From the NCBI RefSeq assembly GCF_000400465.1, contig NW_008806292.1:62001-126000 (forward strand): DNA of 64,000 nucleotides, written 5' to 3'. Positions within the stretch are counted from its first letter, which is position 1. Each line of letters begins with the position of its first letter. The position numbers and the translations under genes are program-made. This stretch comes from Wallemia ichthyophaga EXF-994 (lineage: Eukaryota > Basidiomycota > Wallemiomycetes > Wallemiales > Wallemiaceae). Shown piece after piece: positions 20,534-31,425 of this stretch. Below the pieces are notes generated by a model, which was given only the letters and a program-made list of their open reading frames with translations, did not search any database and was not told the DNA's origin.

Positions 20534-23500
20534 TTGGGATATTATGTATGTCACCTATATTTTGCTTCTACCCTCTTATCTCATCGTCCAATTCCATCTT
20601 CTCAACCACCACCATCTCCGAAATCCATGGAATCCATTCCATGCAGCTACACAACTCTACCACCACTCTCAAATTCCTTGGAATGGACTCAGGCGTTTAT
20701 AAGCCTCAATAGCAAGCTAAATCTCAAGGATATAGCCTACGATGGCCATCTAATCCCGATGCTTGATGTTTCTCTCACCCTTTTCGATCAAGCATCGTTT
20801 AATAAGCCGAAATCATTGATTCCTTCGTCTGTTATCGATACTCCATTCGTACACCTCCTCTTCCTCCAGTGCGAAGATAACGAGTACTATAAATCAACTC
20901 TCAAGCCTAAAATCAGAGAATGGCTGCAGACAATTAGCTCCCACAAGCGTCAAGAATGGGTTATTGTCCTCATGTCTTCTTCCTCACAAAACAAGACAAA
21001 CAACATCTTCAAAATAAAGTCTGGTGTTATCGATAAGATTAGGATGGATTTTAACTATGATAAGCGTGACCGATGTGTACAAATATCCCGTATTGGGGTT
21101 AATGGTATTGAAGATCCCAACTGCTGGAATCCTCTGCTTGACAAACTTAAAGAAGCCATCGTCGCTGGTTTTGACCTCAACATAAACTCGCGCTTTGCTG
21201 ACGTAGAAAGATCAGAGAGTCAGAGAAATTTGCCAGGTTGGAATTTCTGCACTTTTTTTATCCTAAAGGTATGTCTTGGTGTCATCTCACAGTCTTAGCC
21301 CTGACAACACCTACAGGAATCACTCGCTTTGTCTTATATTGGACTGAATCTCTTCCAGGAAGCTCAATTGGTTTACGAGCAGCTTGAGCAGCTGTTTCAC
21401 CAATCCTTAGACAACAATACGGTCATCAACCAATTTATCGACTCAGGTGGCAAGGAAATACATGACGACTCTGGTGACCTTCTCTCTACCACCAAGAAGC
21501 CATATAGACAGATGATACTCTCCAATTCGATATCCGTGTTCGACTTCAGACTTTATCTGTTCGCCTGTCAATGTAACATAGCTGGTGAGCATCTTGGCAA
21601 CGTGGAATTGGTCGCACAACGCTCCATTAACTTCATTAATATGTTTAGTCGTTCTCTCCAGCCCAAATTGGTTAGTGTTTTCGAACCTTACTAAATCATC
21701 TAACAAACATCAAGGCGGATCTCAGACCGTACTTTGTGCAGTACTGGAAGTTTGTCGCGAGTTTGACGACGATATACCAATGTGATCGGTGGTTCACGGA
21801 AGAGCACAAAGTGAACGACGTGAATCGCGCCCACCAGTATTCATTACGCAAGGCTGAGCTGTACGATATAGCGATCGACCAGGTATGAAGAAAGCTTCCG
21901 CATATATGACTACTAACTACCGAAAAAGCTTCAAGATTTGAGTATCAGATTCGGAATTCTGCCCAACAAATACCCCTTTGCGCAAGACAAGTACATCAAA
22001 GTACACGTCGACGAAATACCCCAAACGACACACAAACAGCTACGGCAAGCACTCAGCAGCAGGCGAGAGTTTGACAAGCTTTTTATCCATCTCTGCAGCT
22101 CTGCTGCGCGGTACTACCGCCAAGTTGCGAAATTTAAAAAGGCATGGTCGCTTGATCTCCTCGTAGCCGGACTGAACATGTAAGTGTGGATTTCTCTGCT
22201 CGTCATCAGATCAGCTCATGCCGCTACCTACTTCTCACCTCTAGGGAACGCGGGCATTACGAGTCATCCCTCCGATTCTTCGAGCTGCTCAACGCGTCTG
22301 AGGCGCGGTCCATGTGGTATTCGACGCGTATGTATGCTTTGCTTGGACAGCTGCTCTCGCATGCGCATCTTGACCGCGTGCGCGATGAGCGCTGGGCGGA
22401 CGCTGCTCTCGATCTCGTCCAGATCGCCTCCACACTTGATGCGACTGAGCGGGGGATGTCTGCTGCGATGGTCGATCAGATGGGCGGTGGTGATGTTGGT
22501 AGTTCCGCTACTTGGGGAGGTTTTGAGTGGCTGCTTCGTGAGCTCAAGATATTTGCGCAACACGCTCATAAGTCTTTCGATATCCCCCTCAGCCCCTCCT
22601 TGAGGGTGTCATTTTCGAGTGTGCGCCCTGATGTTGTCTTCAGCGATGACGACGACGGATCGTCGATAGATGCGAGGATCGATAGCAATCTGCCCTGCGT
22701 GAGTCTGCGCGTCTTTTCAGTACTCATTAAATTCACAATATCTCAATACAGTCACTTGTCGCTGACGCAGTCGTGTTCACTTTCCACTCGCTGAGACATA
22801 GACATGGCATAGAGTATAGGTGCGACAGCGTGAGGTTGGAGCCTGGTCATAATGCTGTTAAGGCCTTCTGCTCGACACCTGCACATGATATCTTCTTTTT
22901 GGGCGCTGTCAACGTCCTAGCGTCTGGTATAAGCTTTTTGGAGCACATACCCGTCAGTGAGGGCAGGAGGCGCTGCTGTCTGAACATACCCTTCGACGCA
23001 CGTGCCCTAGCTGTGAAACTGGAGAGACCAGACAATGGTAGGTAGATGATTGACAAGGCACTCTCATCAGCTCATCTGATTGCACCCACCAGTTGTCGTC
23101 GGTAGTGGTGCACTTCACCTCAAAATGAAAGCGGGGCGAAAAAAGATGGATGCTGCAACAGTTCGCCTCACGAGTCCCCATTTAGTTTTCGGGTATGTTG
23201 ACAGTGAGTTAATTGATGGTATGTAGAGGCGTAACGTGGTGCAACACACGCTAACAAGCACAATGTCAGACACTGATAATTGCAGTCTGGAGCGTAACCC
23301 TGAGAGCGTGATATTGCGCAACCTAGACACTCAGACATGGTGCACCGTCGCCATCCCCTACCACGTCTTTCAAGACACTGACGTCGCCACGGTGAACGTG
23401 CAGGTGGACTACACCTCAGACGCTAGACCCCACCAGCTCGTTAAGACGCTCGCGTACGACCTTGTCAATCCGCTAAAGCTGCATGTGTCGCATACGCAGA

Positions 23501-24778
23501 TGAGCGATATGTGAGTAAATAACCTCTAAAGACGTATTGCTTAGCACCCCTAGAACCATTTTGTCTGCCGATGTAGCAGCGTCGGCTGGATACAATGTGC
23601 GCGTGAAAGATGTCCGGCTTGTCAGTACGCAACATTCGCATCATTCACATTCGCATAGCGCAGATCCATTCGTAAGTACCCTACACTGCTGTTAAGCAAT
23701 TCTATTGGATACGCCGATGGTCTAACCGGCTCTAGATACTCGCTGCTGGCGAAAAAGCGTCTTATGGATTCACTATTAAGAGCGACGAATGCAGTGATTT
23801 GGGTCTACTTGCAGAATACAGCACTATCGAGAATGGTGGGTTGTGCCCTGGTTACGCTGAAATTTCCGTTGACTTTGCTATAGAAGTTTACAACATGTCT
23901 TATGAGATTGTGCAGCATGAGTTGAACGCGCACCAGCTCAAACACCACGCGCAGTGGGTGTCAAAATTCATCACTGCCCACCATACATGGAGTCACTCAA
24001 GCGGATATGAATTCAAGCAGGTCGACGAGAACGCGCTCGACGATGCTCTAAAAACATTTGCCTTCACTGAGGGGGAGAAGCTGGCTCTGAGGGGGGTCAT
24101 AGTCGGTGCTATCGAGGTAGGTTTTGATTGTTGCCAATCCTATTCTAAAGATGCATAGCGACTACCATCTCACCCCATTGAGTCTCGTCATTGGGATAAT
24201 TGTACTCTTCCAATCAAGCTGCCAATCGCTGAGGTAAGTCACCCTACCGAAAAGACATTCTAGCTCACTTTCTAGATTGTCGCTTCTGGTAGCATAAATT
24301 TCAAGCAGCACACCTTGAGATTGGGTGAGGCGGCGCTAGTTAGCATTTTGTTGTCGACAAGTGGTGCTGCCGATGGCGAAGTGCTGCACTACGAGCTCGA
24401 CACACCACTTGACGAGTGGTTAATCAGCGGCAAAGCGCGTGGGGAGTACAAGGTGAGAGGGATAGTTTGAGTTGCTGAACACACTAACTTGTCCAGGTCG
24501 TCACCGATAAGCCGTTCATATTTACTATCACGCTTCTACCTATAAAGATGGGTGCTATCACACCACCGCGTTTGAAGGTTTTCAGCAGGGCAGGCCGCAC
24601 CGTGTCAACATTCATAGAAAATGAACTGCAGAGAATCGTTGTCTTTTCGAAGACGCGCTCCGAACACACTTTTTCCATTGAGATGCCGCGCAGAGAGCTC
24701 CTTGATTGGGCGCGCGAGCGCGAAAAGAATAACAAGCTCCTTTCTTACCATGCTGGAATGACGTTTCAGGGCCATTAA
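20534..24778 (+). CDS. TRS130: TRAPP II subunit TRAPPC10/TRS130
   Basis: A large gene of about twelve exons with ~50-nt introns, roughly 1,150 aa. The N-terminal part has the family signature CEDNEYYKSTLKPKIREWL, QEWVIVLM, KSGVIDKIRMDFNYDKRDRC and, after the first intron, ESLALSYIGLNLFQEAQLVYEQLE. An alpha-solenoid follows (ADLRPYFVQYWKFVASL, HYESSLRFFELLNASEARS), then beta-rich C-terminal segments (ITLLPIKMGAITPPRLK). TRS130 is part of TRAPP II, which acts as exchange factor for Ypt31/32 (Rab11) at the late Golgi. The start is uncertain: ATGs at 20534 and 20627 share the frame, and the usual VTY-type N-terminus is not evident, so a short upstream exon may be missing. Confidence 0.87.
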
Positions 24779-24865
24779 CCGTGCTGAAAAACTTATTTGT
24801 GTAGAACATTATATATTTTATGGTCAAGTACTATACTTGGTGTGTCAATGTGTTTTAGGATATGT

Positions 24866-25489
24866 TCAACGCCAAGAAAAGCGAGAGACTTTTTCAACTA
24901 TCTTGTCTCGAAAAGAAGGATGGTGCAAATAGATATAGTCAGCAGTTAAAGCCATCAAAGCAACTATTAAACCCGAGGCGAGGTAGAACAAAGCTGCAAA
25001 CTTTGCGAAGTCATCGTCATCAAAAAAAGCTTGAACATCGTGGATGAATGCCAAAGAAATGACATAATTTGGATCGAACACTATTCCAACAAGAATGAGG
25101 TTAAACGATCCGCGGAGAAAAATCGGTACTTTTGAATCTGAGATGAATTTTGCACATACGCCTCTGAGACCGTCTGAAGCACCACCACTCTGAGTCTCTG
25201 ATAAGTCACAACTAAACCCATTTTCAACCAGTTTAGCCTTCTCAATCTCCTCCGATTGGTCCCTTCTCCATCCATTTGACTTGTTTTTATATAAGGTTGG
25301 AAAGAAAGCAAGACTAAGTGTTTGTACAACGGCAAAGATAAAAGATAAACCAAACATGAAGACGGCTTGGGAAAGACATGATTTGGAGACGTGTCTTCTA
25401 TCTGGTGCGTTGTCATAGAGATAATGTAGTGTGCTTTGTGCGTATTCCATGGTTGTAGTCATGGCGGGGTTGTTGATGGTTTTATTCAA
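24866..25489 (-). CDS. Hypothetical multi-pass membrane protein
   Basis: A single exon of 207 aa (198 aa if started at the second Met cluster, 25462). I see three likely membrane segments: CLSQAVFMFGLSFIFAVVQT, a middle one around GSFNLILVGIVFDPNYVISL, and AALFYLASGLIVALMALTAD. A charged loop of about 60 residues (KNKSNGWRRDQSEEIEKAK...) separates the first two. No family is recognised. It runs convergent to TRS130 with an 87 bp gap. A membrane role in the secretory pathway would be a guess. Confidence 0.6.
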   Translation of the reverse strand: MNKTINNPAMTTTMEYAQSTLHYLYDNAPDRRHVSKSCLSQAVFMFGLSFIFAVVQTLSLAFFPTLYKNKSNGWRRDQSEEIEKAKLVENGFSCDLSETQSGGASDGLRGVCAKFISDSKVPIFLRGSFNLILVGIVFDPNYVISLAFIHDVQAFFDDDDFAKFAALFYLASGLIVALMALTADYIYLHHPSFRDKIVEKVSRFSWR

Positions 25490-25696
25490 AAGCTCCGGAT
25501 ATCGTTCCTATGACAGTCTCCGATGTCCGCCAGATAATTACGTCAAAGAGAGTGAAAATTTTGAATGTTTAAGTAGAGTGTCAATGTATTACATAAAATG
25601 GATCATACGTAAAAGATATAAGAACAATACGTGATAATGGGGTGGTAGTTGTAGTTGTAGCTCAAAAGAGCCACGATCCGCGGGGAAGAAGAGGTG

Positions 25697-25760
25697 AGTG
25701 TGTTAGTGTGCTAGTGTGCTAGTGTGTTAGTGTGCTAGTATGCTAATGCACTACTGCGCT
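25697..25760. repeat. 8-bp tandem repeat (AGTGTGCT)
   Basis: Eight head-to-tail 8-bp units: five match AGTGTGCT or AGTGTGTT and three diverged copies follow (AGTATGCT, AATGCACT, ACTGCGCT). It lies just beyond the stop codon of the PQ-loop gene, in its 3' UTR. The graded decay toward one end suggests slippage growth from the left. Confidence 0.8.
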
Positions 25761-25765
25761 AAATC

Positions 25766-26590
25766 CTAATCCGCTTCATCAGTTTCTTGCTTTAAACAAC
25801 TATCGCGATAACGGTAGTAAGCGAACTGAGAGAGAACGACGAGATCGAGGAGAACGGTGCCGATAGTTCCAACGAGCCAACTCATGTTAATCCACAAATA
25901 ATCCCCATCGGTGCTCTCAAAGAGAACTTGAGCGACGTAGCTGCAATTACCGCACAACGCGAATGCGAAGAGGGGTATCGAAAGGCCATCGCAGTGAGTG
26001 TGGGTGTTTTTGATAATCTGGGGGAAACGCGAGAGTATGTAGAGTACAGCACTCGTCCAGCCTGCAAATTGAGCTGTGGGGGTTGAATGGAGAGGTGGTG
26101 TTCCCATATATTCCTTGTCGGCGTTGAGGATGAATGATAGCGCTCCTCCGAAAACTACGAGTGCTGTGCAGAGGAGGTTGACGAATAGCTGGTGAGATTC
26201 CTGTTGCTGGTGGCGGTGTTGCTCCTGTACGCTCAAAAGTCTGTCTGATTCGGTGGGATGCGTTGGTGCAACACCCTCCTCACTCCCGCTCCCACTTCCA
26301 CACTCACTAATCCCGTTGTTTCCCCGATAAATCCACATCTGCCACAGGAGTATGACGTCGCACGCCGTGTAGTACAGCGCGAGGATGAGCATAGGCGGTA
26401 GGAGGTGTACCATGAAGCCGCCAACGAGATTGGTGATATCCCCGAGCAGCCATATCACGACGAAGGTGAGCGACAGACCAGAGGCAGATTGAAGGACGTA
26501 GTTCTCGTAAATCTGGGGACTATATACGACGAACCAGCTCAAGATGCTTATCCAGCCAGATGCAGCGCTGAATGTACTCCTGCTAACCAT
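25766..26590 (-). CDS. PQ-loop vacuolar amino-acid transporter (YPQ/SLC66A1 family)
   Basis: A single exon of 274 aa from the ATG at 26590 (MVSRSTFSAASGW); an in-frame ATG at 26683 is further upstream. It has seven membrane segments and two PQ loops: SWFVVYSPQIYENYVLQSAS near the N-terminus and ILSRFPQIIKNTHTHCDGLS in the second half, each followed by the typical GLS turn. A hydrophilic loop with Gly/Ser and Gln-rich stretches separates the halves. YPQ1-3 and PQLC2 export cationic amino acids from the vacuole or lysosome. Ends at 25766 beside an 8-bp tandem repeat. Confidence 0.88.
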   Translation of the reverse strand: MVSRSTFSAASGWISILSWFVVYSPQIYENYVLQSASGLSLTFVVIWLLGDITNLVGGFMVHLLPPMLILALYYTACDVILLWQMWIYRGNNGISECGSGSGSEEGVAPTHPTESDRLLSVQEQHRHQQQESHQLFVNLLCTALVVFGGALSFILNADKEYMGTPPLHSTPTAQFAGWTSAVLYILSRFPQIIKNTHTHCDGLSIPLFAFALCGNCSYVAQVLFESTDGDYLWINMSWLVGTIGTVLLDLVVLSQFAYYRYRDSCLKQETDEAD

Positions 26591-26706
26591 TTCTGTGTGC
26601 TTTGGGTGGTGGTTAAGACTCAAGACACACACGCATTGGAGAATTTTCAACAAAATTTCAATAAAACAAGCAAAACAAAGCATTCGTTTCTTCTACACCT
26701 CACACT

Positions 26707-27969
26707 TCACCCCCTGGCAGCCTTCATCATCTCCGAAATGCGCGTCGCATTCTCGCCATCCCTGTTCATCCTCTTCTTCTGGTAGAGGGGCAAGTCCTGC
26801 GCGCCTACCAAAAACCCTGTCGGCCTACTACGACCACTTGGTTTATCTTTTTCGAAAGTGCTTACGTACTCGGGTGACCCGATGGGGAAAGCGGTAGCGA
26901 AATGATGCATTTTCTCGAGACTGCCCGCCTCGACGACGTCCAAGTGTATGAAAGCGCCTTCAAGGGTATTCTTACCGCTATGGTTGTGGACCACACGCGG
27001 CACTTTACCAACGGAGGCCTTCTCGACGACTCTGAAATTAGCTGTGCCTGCCTTTTCATCTCTGCGGGCGCTAGTGCTATCCTTGGCGCCTGCGAAATCA
27101 GTCGCTGCCATATTGTGCAAGTTTGACATATCGGTGGTAGCAACGAGACCAGCGAGAGCAATAGGTTTTTTCTGTCTGTTGGCAAAGTTACGCGTGGTGG
27201 GGGAGTGCGGCAGGATGCGACCTGGGAGAGGGGGCGTGAGGCGAGCAGATTCGATAGGAGATGGATGTGAATAGCGCAATCCACCATTCGCGTGCATGTT
27301 GCTCACGAGCACTTGCCCGCGCTGCTCGTCTACTCGCTTGCGCTGCTCTTGCTTGAGGAACTGCTGGTAAGTGTATGCGTCCGTCTGTGCAGCGGCGTAG
27401 AGATCCACGGGAGTGTGAGTGTTGAGTTTGCCATCCTGACCACCCTCACTCTTCTGCCCGCGCATCGCTGCCACTGCTGCCGCGCGCTCACCAGCCAATT
27501 TGCCGAGAAAAGACCTAAAAGCAGGGCGCCTTTCATGGAGACGGGCGACGTAGCGGCGAAACTCGTCAGCAGACATAGCCTCGATATCGGGGCGTGTAGA
27601 GAGGGAGGCGAGGGGGGAATCGGGGTTATCGTGTGTGTGTTTCGCGGAAGGGGGAGCAGAGCTGGAGCTATTGCTATCGCTGTAGCTGCTGTAGGGCGCT
27701 ACAGCACTGCTGACGCCATGCACCGGTACGCGCATGTCGCTGATGCGCTGCACTACCTTTGCATCGCCTGTGGTGTTGGAGTAGTCCACCGCACCCAGCT
27801 CGTTGTCTTGCGACTTGACTCGGATCGATTCGCCTCCAATTACCCCCCGCTTGAACCCGTATTCTCCCCGCTGGCGCTGCGCCCGGCTCGCCGTGTAAGT
27901 CTGCGCTATTGCTGGGTCGTAGCTGGCGAACTTGCTCCTTTGAAGTATCTTTGCGAATGAGTTGGACAT
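26707..27969 (-). CDS. MRP51: Mitochondrial small-ribosomal-subunit protein MRP51 (bS1m)
   Basis: A single exon of 420 aa. The N-terminus SFAKILQRSKFASYDPAIAQ followed by RGEYGFKRGV is the Mrp51 signature, and the middle has MSADEFRRYVARLHERRPAF, also typical. The C-terminal half (EGAFIHLDVVEAGSLEKMHH, KPSGRSRPTGFLVGAQDLP) matches the family layout. Mrp51 is a fungal mitoribosome small-subunit protein linked to initiation on mitochondrial mRNAs. A Ser/Ala-rich insert after residue ~85 is low complexity. The antisense long frame is a shadow of this gene's GC-rich codons. Confidence 0.87.
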   Translation of the reverse strand: MSNSFAKILQRSKFASYDPAIAQTYTASRAQRQRGEYGFKRGVIGGESIRVKSQDNELGAVDYSNTTGDAKVVQRISDMRVPVHGVSSAVAPYSSYSDSNSSSSAPPSAKHTHDNPDSPLASLSTRPDIEAMSADEFRRYVARLHERRPAFRSFLGKLAGERAAAVAAMRGQKSEGGQDGKLNTHTPVDLYAAAQTDAYTYQQFLKQEQRKRVDEQRGQVLVSNMHANGGLRYSHPSPIESARLTPPLPGRILPHSPTTRNFANRQKKPIALAGLVATTDMSNLHNMAATDFAGAKDSTSARRDEKAGTANFRVVEKASVGKVPRVVHNHSGKNTLEGAFIHLDVVEAGSLEKMHHFATAFPIGSPEYVSTFEKDKPSGRSRPTGFLVGAQDLPLYQKKRMNRDGENATRISEMMKAARG

Positions 27970-28083
27970 CTTGTATCCCGTTTATATTTCTCCAACTGCA
28001 AATGCCGTGGTGGTTGGGGAGAGAATAGCGAGTATCGAGCACGTCGTGAAAATGAAAACAAAGATACAAAAGCGTCATAATGA

Positions 28084-29398
28084 TCAAAGCTTAGATTTTC
28101 TGCACAAGCTGTTACTATTGTCCACCACAACACCCTCCGCTCTCAGCTCGAGTATCTGTTGCTCAGTGTATCCCTCCTCGCGAAGAATTTCCGTGGTATG
28201 TTGAGCGAGGAAGGGCGGCGGGCGGTGAACCTCCAGCCTTTTCCCGCCATATCCGACAGCGGGAGCAGTGAGTTTGAGGGCACCAATGCGAGGATGATCC
28301 ACCTCAGTAACCACACCTCTAGCCAGCGACTGGGGATGCTCCAAGGACTGGGCGATGTTATTGATCGGCCCAAACGAGAAACGTGCTTTCGCTTCACTAA
28401 AAGTATCTAGCCAGTGCTGTGTGGAGTGTGATGATATGATTGTACCCAATTCGCCCACTAGGGCAGTGCGATGACGCACTCTGCCTGCATTGCTCGTCCA
28501 CTCACCCTCCAACCACTCGCGCTTCCCTAATATCCCGCTGAGCGACTCAAACTGCACATCACTGCCCGCTCCTATCATTATCTGACCATCGAGCGTGGGG
28601 AATGTCTGATAGGGGACGATTGAAGGGTGGCTTGTGCCCTGACGCGTAGCTTCTTGCCCCGTGACGAGATAGTTGGAGGCTATGTTGGCGAGCGAGGCTA
28701 GTTGCGTGTCGAAGAGGTTGATGTCTAGATGGACACCTTCCCCGGTACGCTGTTTGTGGAAAAGTGCAGCGAGTATTGCTCCGTGAGCATACAGACCAGT
28801 CGTTATATCCGTTATAGCGACACCTACTTTCACAGGAGATCCATCTCTCTCACCAGTTATATGCATTAGACCAGCTTCAGCTTCAATTAGCACATCGTAG
28901 CCAGGTGCATTGGCATATGGACCAGTCTGACCATAACCCGTTATAGAAGCATAAATGATGCCAGGGTTTATACTCTTTATTGTGTCATAGTCTAGGTTGA
29001 AAATTTTCAGCTTGTTGGGTAAGAAGTTTTCAACAAGAACGTCGGCATCTTTGACAAGATTGTGGATGATAGATTGACCGTGAGGGTGCTTGAAGTTAAG
29101 ACCTAAGCTGCGTTTGTTTCTGTTTGAGGACAGAAAGTAGGCTGATTCAGGGGGAAGGTGGGGAGCGGGGGAGTGCGGCTTGACGGGTGCGGACGGAGGA
29201 AGCCAAGATCCTTTGAAGGAAAGGAGTGAGCGGGAGCGTAAGTGGTCAAGTTGATGAGCACCCACTGGTATCATCACCACGCGTAGGTTCTTCAATCTTC
29301 AAGACAGAAGCACCCATATCACCGAGTAGCATTGTGCAGAGTGGGCCAGCGAGTACCCGTGAGAGGTCCACGACTTTGATCTTCTTTAAGGGCAGCAT
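28084..29398 (-). CDS. Class III CoA-transferase (CaiB/BaiF; SUGCT-like)
   Basis: Two exons, 29266-29398 and 28084-29210, with a 55-nt intron encode 419 aa. The first exon gives [20 protein letters not shown] and [11 protein letters not shown], the CoA-transferase III start. The second gives [53 protein letters not shown] with the catalytic Asp at [11 protein letters not shown], and [18 protein letters not shown]. Family members move CoA between carboxylates; the closest eukaryotic type is succinyl-CoA:glutarate CoA-transferase in mitochondria. The substrate is not determinable here. A standard short intron argues against recent bacterial transfer. Confidence 0.88.
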
Positions 29399-29937
29399 AT
29401 AGAAATGATGGATGTGAGAGTACAAGTGGGTATGTGTGGATTGTAATTAAAGGGAATGGCTGTGTTATGTGCAACCAGAACCAGTCAGATGAATCCAAAG
29501 ATGTTTTATATGCCCAGTTAATGAGACTTGGATGGAGTGGAAGCAGCCCAACAAGCCAATTTGACTGGGATCGTTGAATAAGCTTGAATATTTCAAGTGA
29601 TTACTACAATTTACTAGCACTGCTATTAAATAGAAATCACTAGAAATATTCAAATGAACGTTCCAATCAGATTTTAATCTCAGCACCTCAGTCAAGCACC
29701 ACCACCAACCAACTAAAAAATCAAAGGAAAAGTTTAAAGTTAATTTGATAAACCAATTGAATTGATTTAAGCTTATCTATTAAACTCCTTATATATCTAA
29801 TCCTAGGTATATCGGGTTCATTGGTTAGTTGGCTTGATTGCCACATTGGGAAGTAAGCAGCTAACATTCCAAATAGAATAGTCATCAAACACACCTTCAC
29901 TGGTTGTAGTTTAACTATTATCTTCTAAAGATCTATT
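29399..29937. other. Divergent promoter region with imperfect inverted repeat
   Basis: 540 bp between divergent CoA-transferase and cyclin-like genes. It holds an inverted repeat (arms 29584-29602 and 29635-29653) described separately. Otherwise AT-rich; no coding signal seen. Confidence 0.6.
29584..29653. repeat. Imperfect inverted repeat
   Basis: The 19-nt arms TTGAATATTTCAAGTGATT (29584-29602) and its complement at 29635-29653 match at 18 of 19 positions around a 32-nt loop. A weaker match continues outward for about 20 nt on each side (around 29564 and 29673). It could form a hairpin or cruciform. A small fold-back element relic or a regulatory palindrome are both possible. Confidence 0.7.
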
Positions 29938-31425
29938 ATGGTTCAAGTTACTCAAAGACGCGATGGATACAGCCACACTCCACTCGCACAGAAACACAGT
30001 CAACGCCTTCACCAGAAACAACGTATGGCTCAAGCTATAGCCATGCTCCCTAAACCACCCGCATACACTCAACTCCCTCCCACTCAACCTACCTGGAACA
30101 GAGCACCCGGTTCTCAACGCCGTTCCATTGATCTATCCACAATTCCTCCCCCTGTTATCGACTCTCAAGCTCAGGCCAATGCACGCGCTTGGATGGAGCA
30201 ACAGAAGTTACAACAGATTCAATTTGAGCAAATGGAGTTGTTTGAACAGCAGCAGAGAGAGCACCACTTGAGACAACAGCAACAGCAACAACAACAACAA
30301 CAACCTCAAACCCACGCCGTCACTCTCCACTCCTTTGCCGCTGAAGCTATTTGGGACCTCTGTTACGCCTCTTCTCCCGCTTTTGGTCATAACAACTCAA
30401 ACGCCGTCATGGAATACAGAACTCCTTCTGTCTCTGTTTACGCTGGCAGCGAGGATGTCTACGGCAGACCAAAACTCAACCCAACCACAGAATTTAGGAG
30501 ATGGACTTACTCAATCTTGACACAGACTGCTCTTTCAAAGCAAGCACTCTTTTTGGCCCTCTTCTACGCCTCAAGATTACCCATCCACTCTTCACCAAAC
30601 TTCTCCACTTCCATCGATAGCGCTCCTTATCGTCTACTCACCATCACTCTCGCTTTCGCTAATAGATGGCTAGATGATAACACTTACACCAACAAAACTT
30701 GGTCTCAAGTTACTGGTTTGAGTTTGAGTGATATTGGTTGTTTGGATATGTGGTCACTCGTCGACCAAGGTTTGAACCTCAACGTTGGTACTGATGAGTG
30801 GACTAATTGGATGTACAAGATCAGACATAGAGAGGAGAGGATCTACCAAGAAATGAAACTCAAGGGTGAAGACACGAGTGAAACAAAGCTAGTAATCGCT
30901 GCTGTTGACGATTGTTTGAAAAAACAATTCAAGGCTGACTACCTTCACTCGATGGAATTCTCAAAGCAAGCCGTCGAAGCTAGACATCGTTACTCCCCAG
31001 TTACCGATGTTCCTCTCGTACCCAACTACGACTATGGTCACATTGATCTCGACCAAGATGGTCCGTTGCGTCAAGTGCATCATACTAGTAGTGCGAGGAA
31101 TAGCATGAGTATGGGCAACTATATGAGTATTGACGGTGGTTATGACGCTAATGCGGTCGCAGCTGCTGCATCTGCTGCATCTTACAATATGTACATGCAA
31201 CCTCAACCGGCTCAACACGCACACATTCAACCACAGGTTCAATCCCACGTTCAAGTTCCTCACCATGTCAAATACGACGATGAAAGCTGGGGCCGTATGG
31301 GTAACAAACCTCACTATCACACTAACCAACCACCTCAATTCTACTATCACCAACCAACTCTTGGTGGTGGACTAGGATTGGGAGGATTCCAATTAGCTGA
31401 CTACCGCCGTGGTGTGGCGGCTTAG
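29938..31425 (+). CDS. Cyclin-fold protein with polyglutamine tract
   Basis: A single exon of 495 aa. Residues ~125-300 resemble a Pcl/Pho80-type cyclin N-terminal domain: TEFRRWTYSILTQTALSKQA, LALFYASRLPIHSS, and the helix ITLAFANRWLDDNTYTNKTW followed by GLSLSDIGCLDMW. A polyQ run (CAA/CAG repeat, 30270-30309) lies before it, and Gln/His/Pro-rich low complexity flanks the domain. Such cyclins partner Pho85-like kinases in cell-cycle and nutrient control; the partner here is unknown. I do not assign a symbol. Confidence 0.75.
   Translation: MVQVTQRRDGYSHTPLAQKHSQRLHQKQRMAQAIAMLPKPPAYTQLPPTQPTWNRAPGSQRRSIDLSTIPPPVIDSQAQANARAWMEQQKLQQIQFEQMELFEQQQREHHLRQQQQQQQQQQPQTHAVTLHSFAAEAIWDLCYASSPAFGHNNSNAVMEYRTPSVSVYAGSEDVYGRPKLNPTTEFRRWTYSILTQTALSKQALFLALFYASRLPIHSSPNFSTSIDSAPYRLLTITLAFANRWLDDNTYTNKTWSQVTGLSLSDIGCLDMWSLVDQGLNLNVGTDEWTNWMYKIRHREERIYQEMKLKGEDTSETKLVIAAVDDCLKKQFKADYLHSMEFSKQAVEARHRYSPVTDVPLVPNYDYGHIDLDQDGPLRQVHHTSSARNSMSMGNYMSIDGGYDANAVAAAASAASYNMYMQPQPAQHAHIQPQVQSHVQVPHHVKYDDESWGRMGNKPHYHTNQPPQFYYHQPTLGGGLGLGGFQLADYRRGVAA

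Noticed and set aside
27292-27960. 222-aa plus-strand open frame
   Set aside because: Antisense shadow of the GC-rich MRP51 coding sequence; no motifs.
28084-29398. Recent bacterial gene transfer of the CoA-transferase
   Set aside because: The family is common in fungal mitochondria and this gene has a typical 55-nt intron and codon use like its neighbours.
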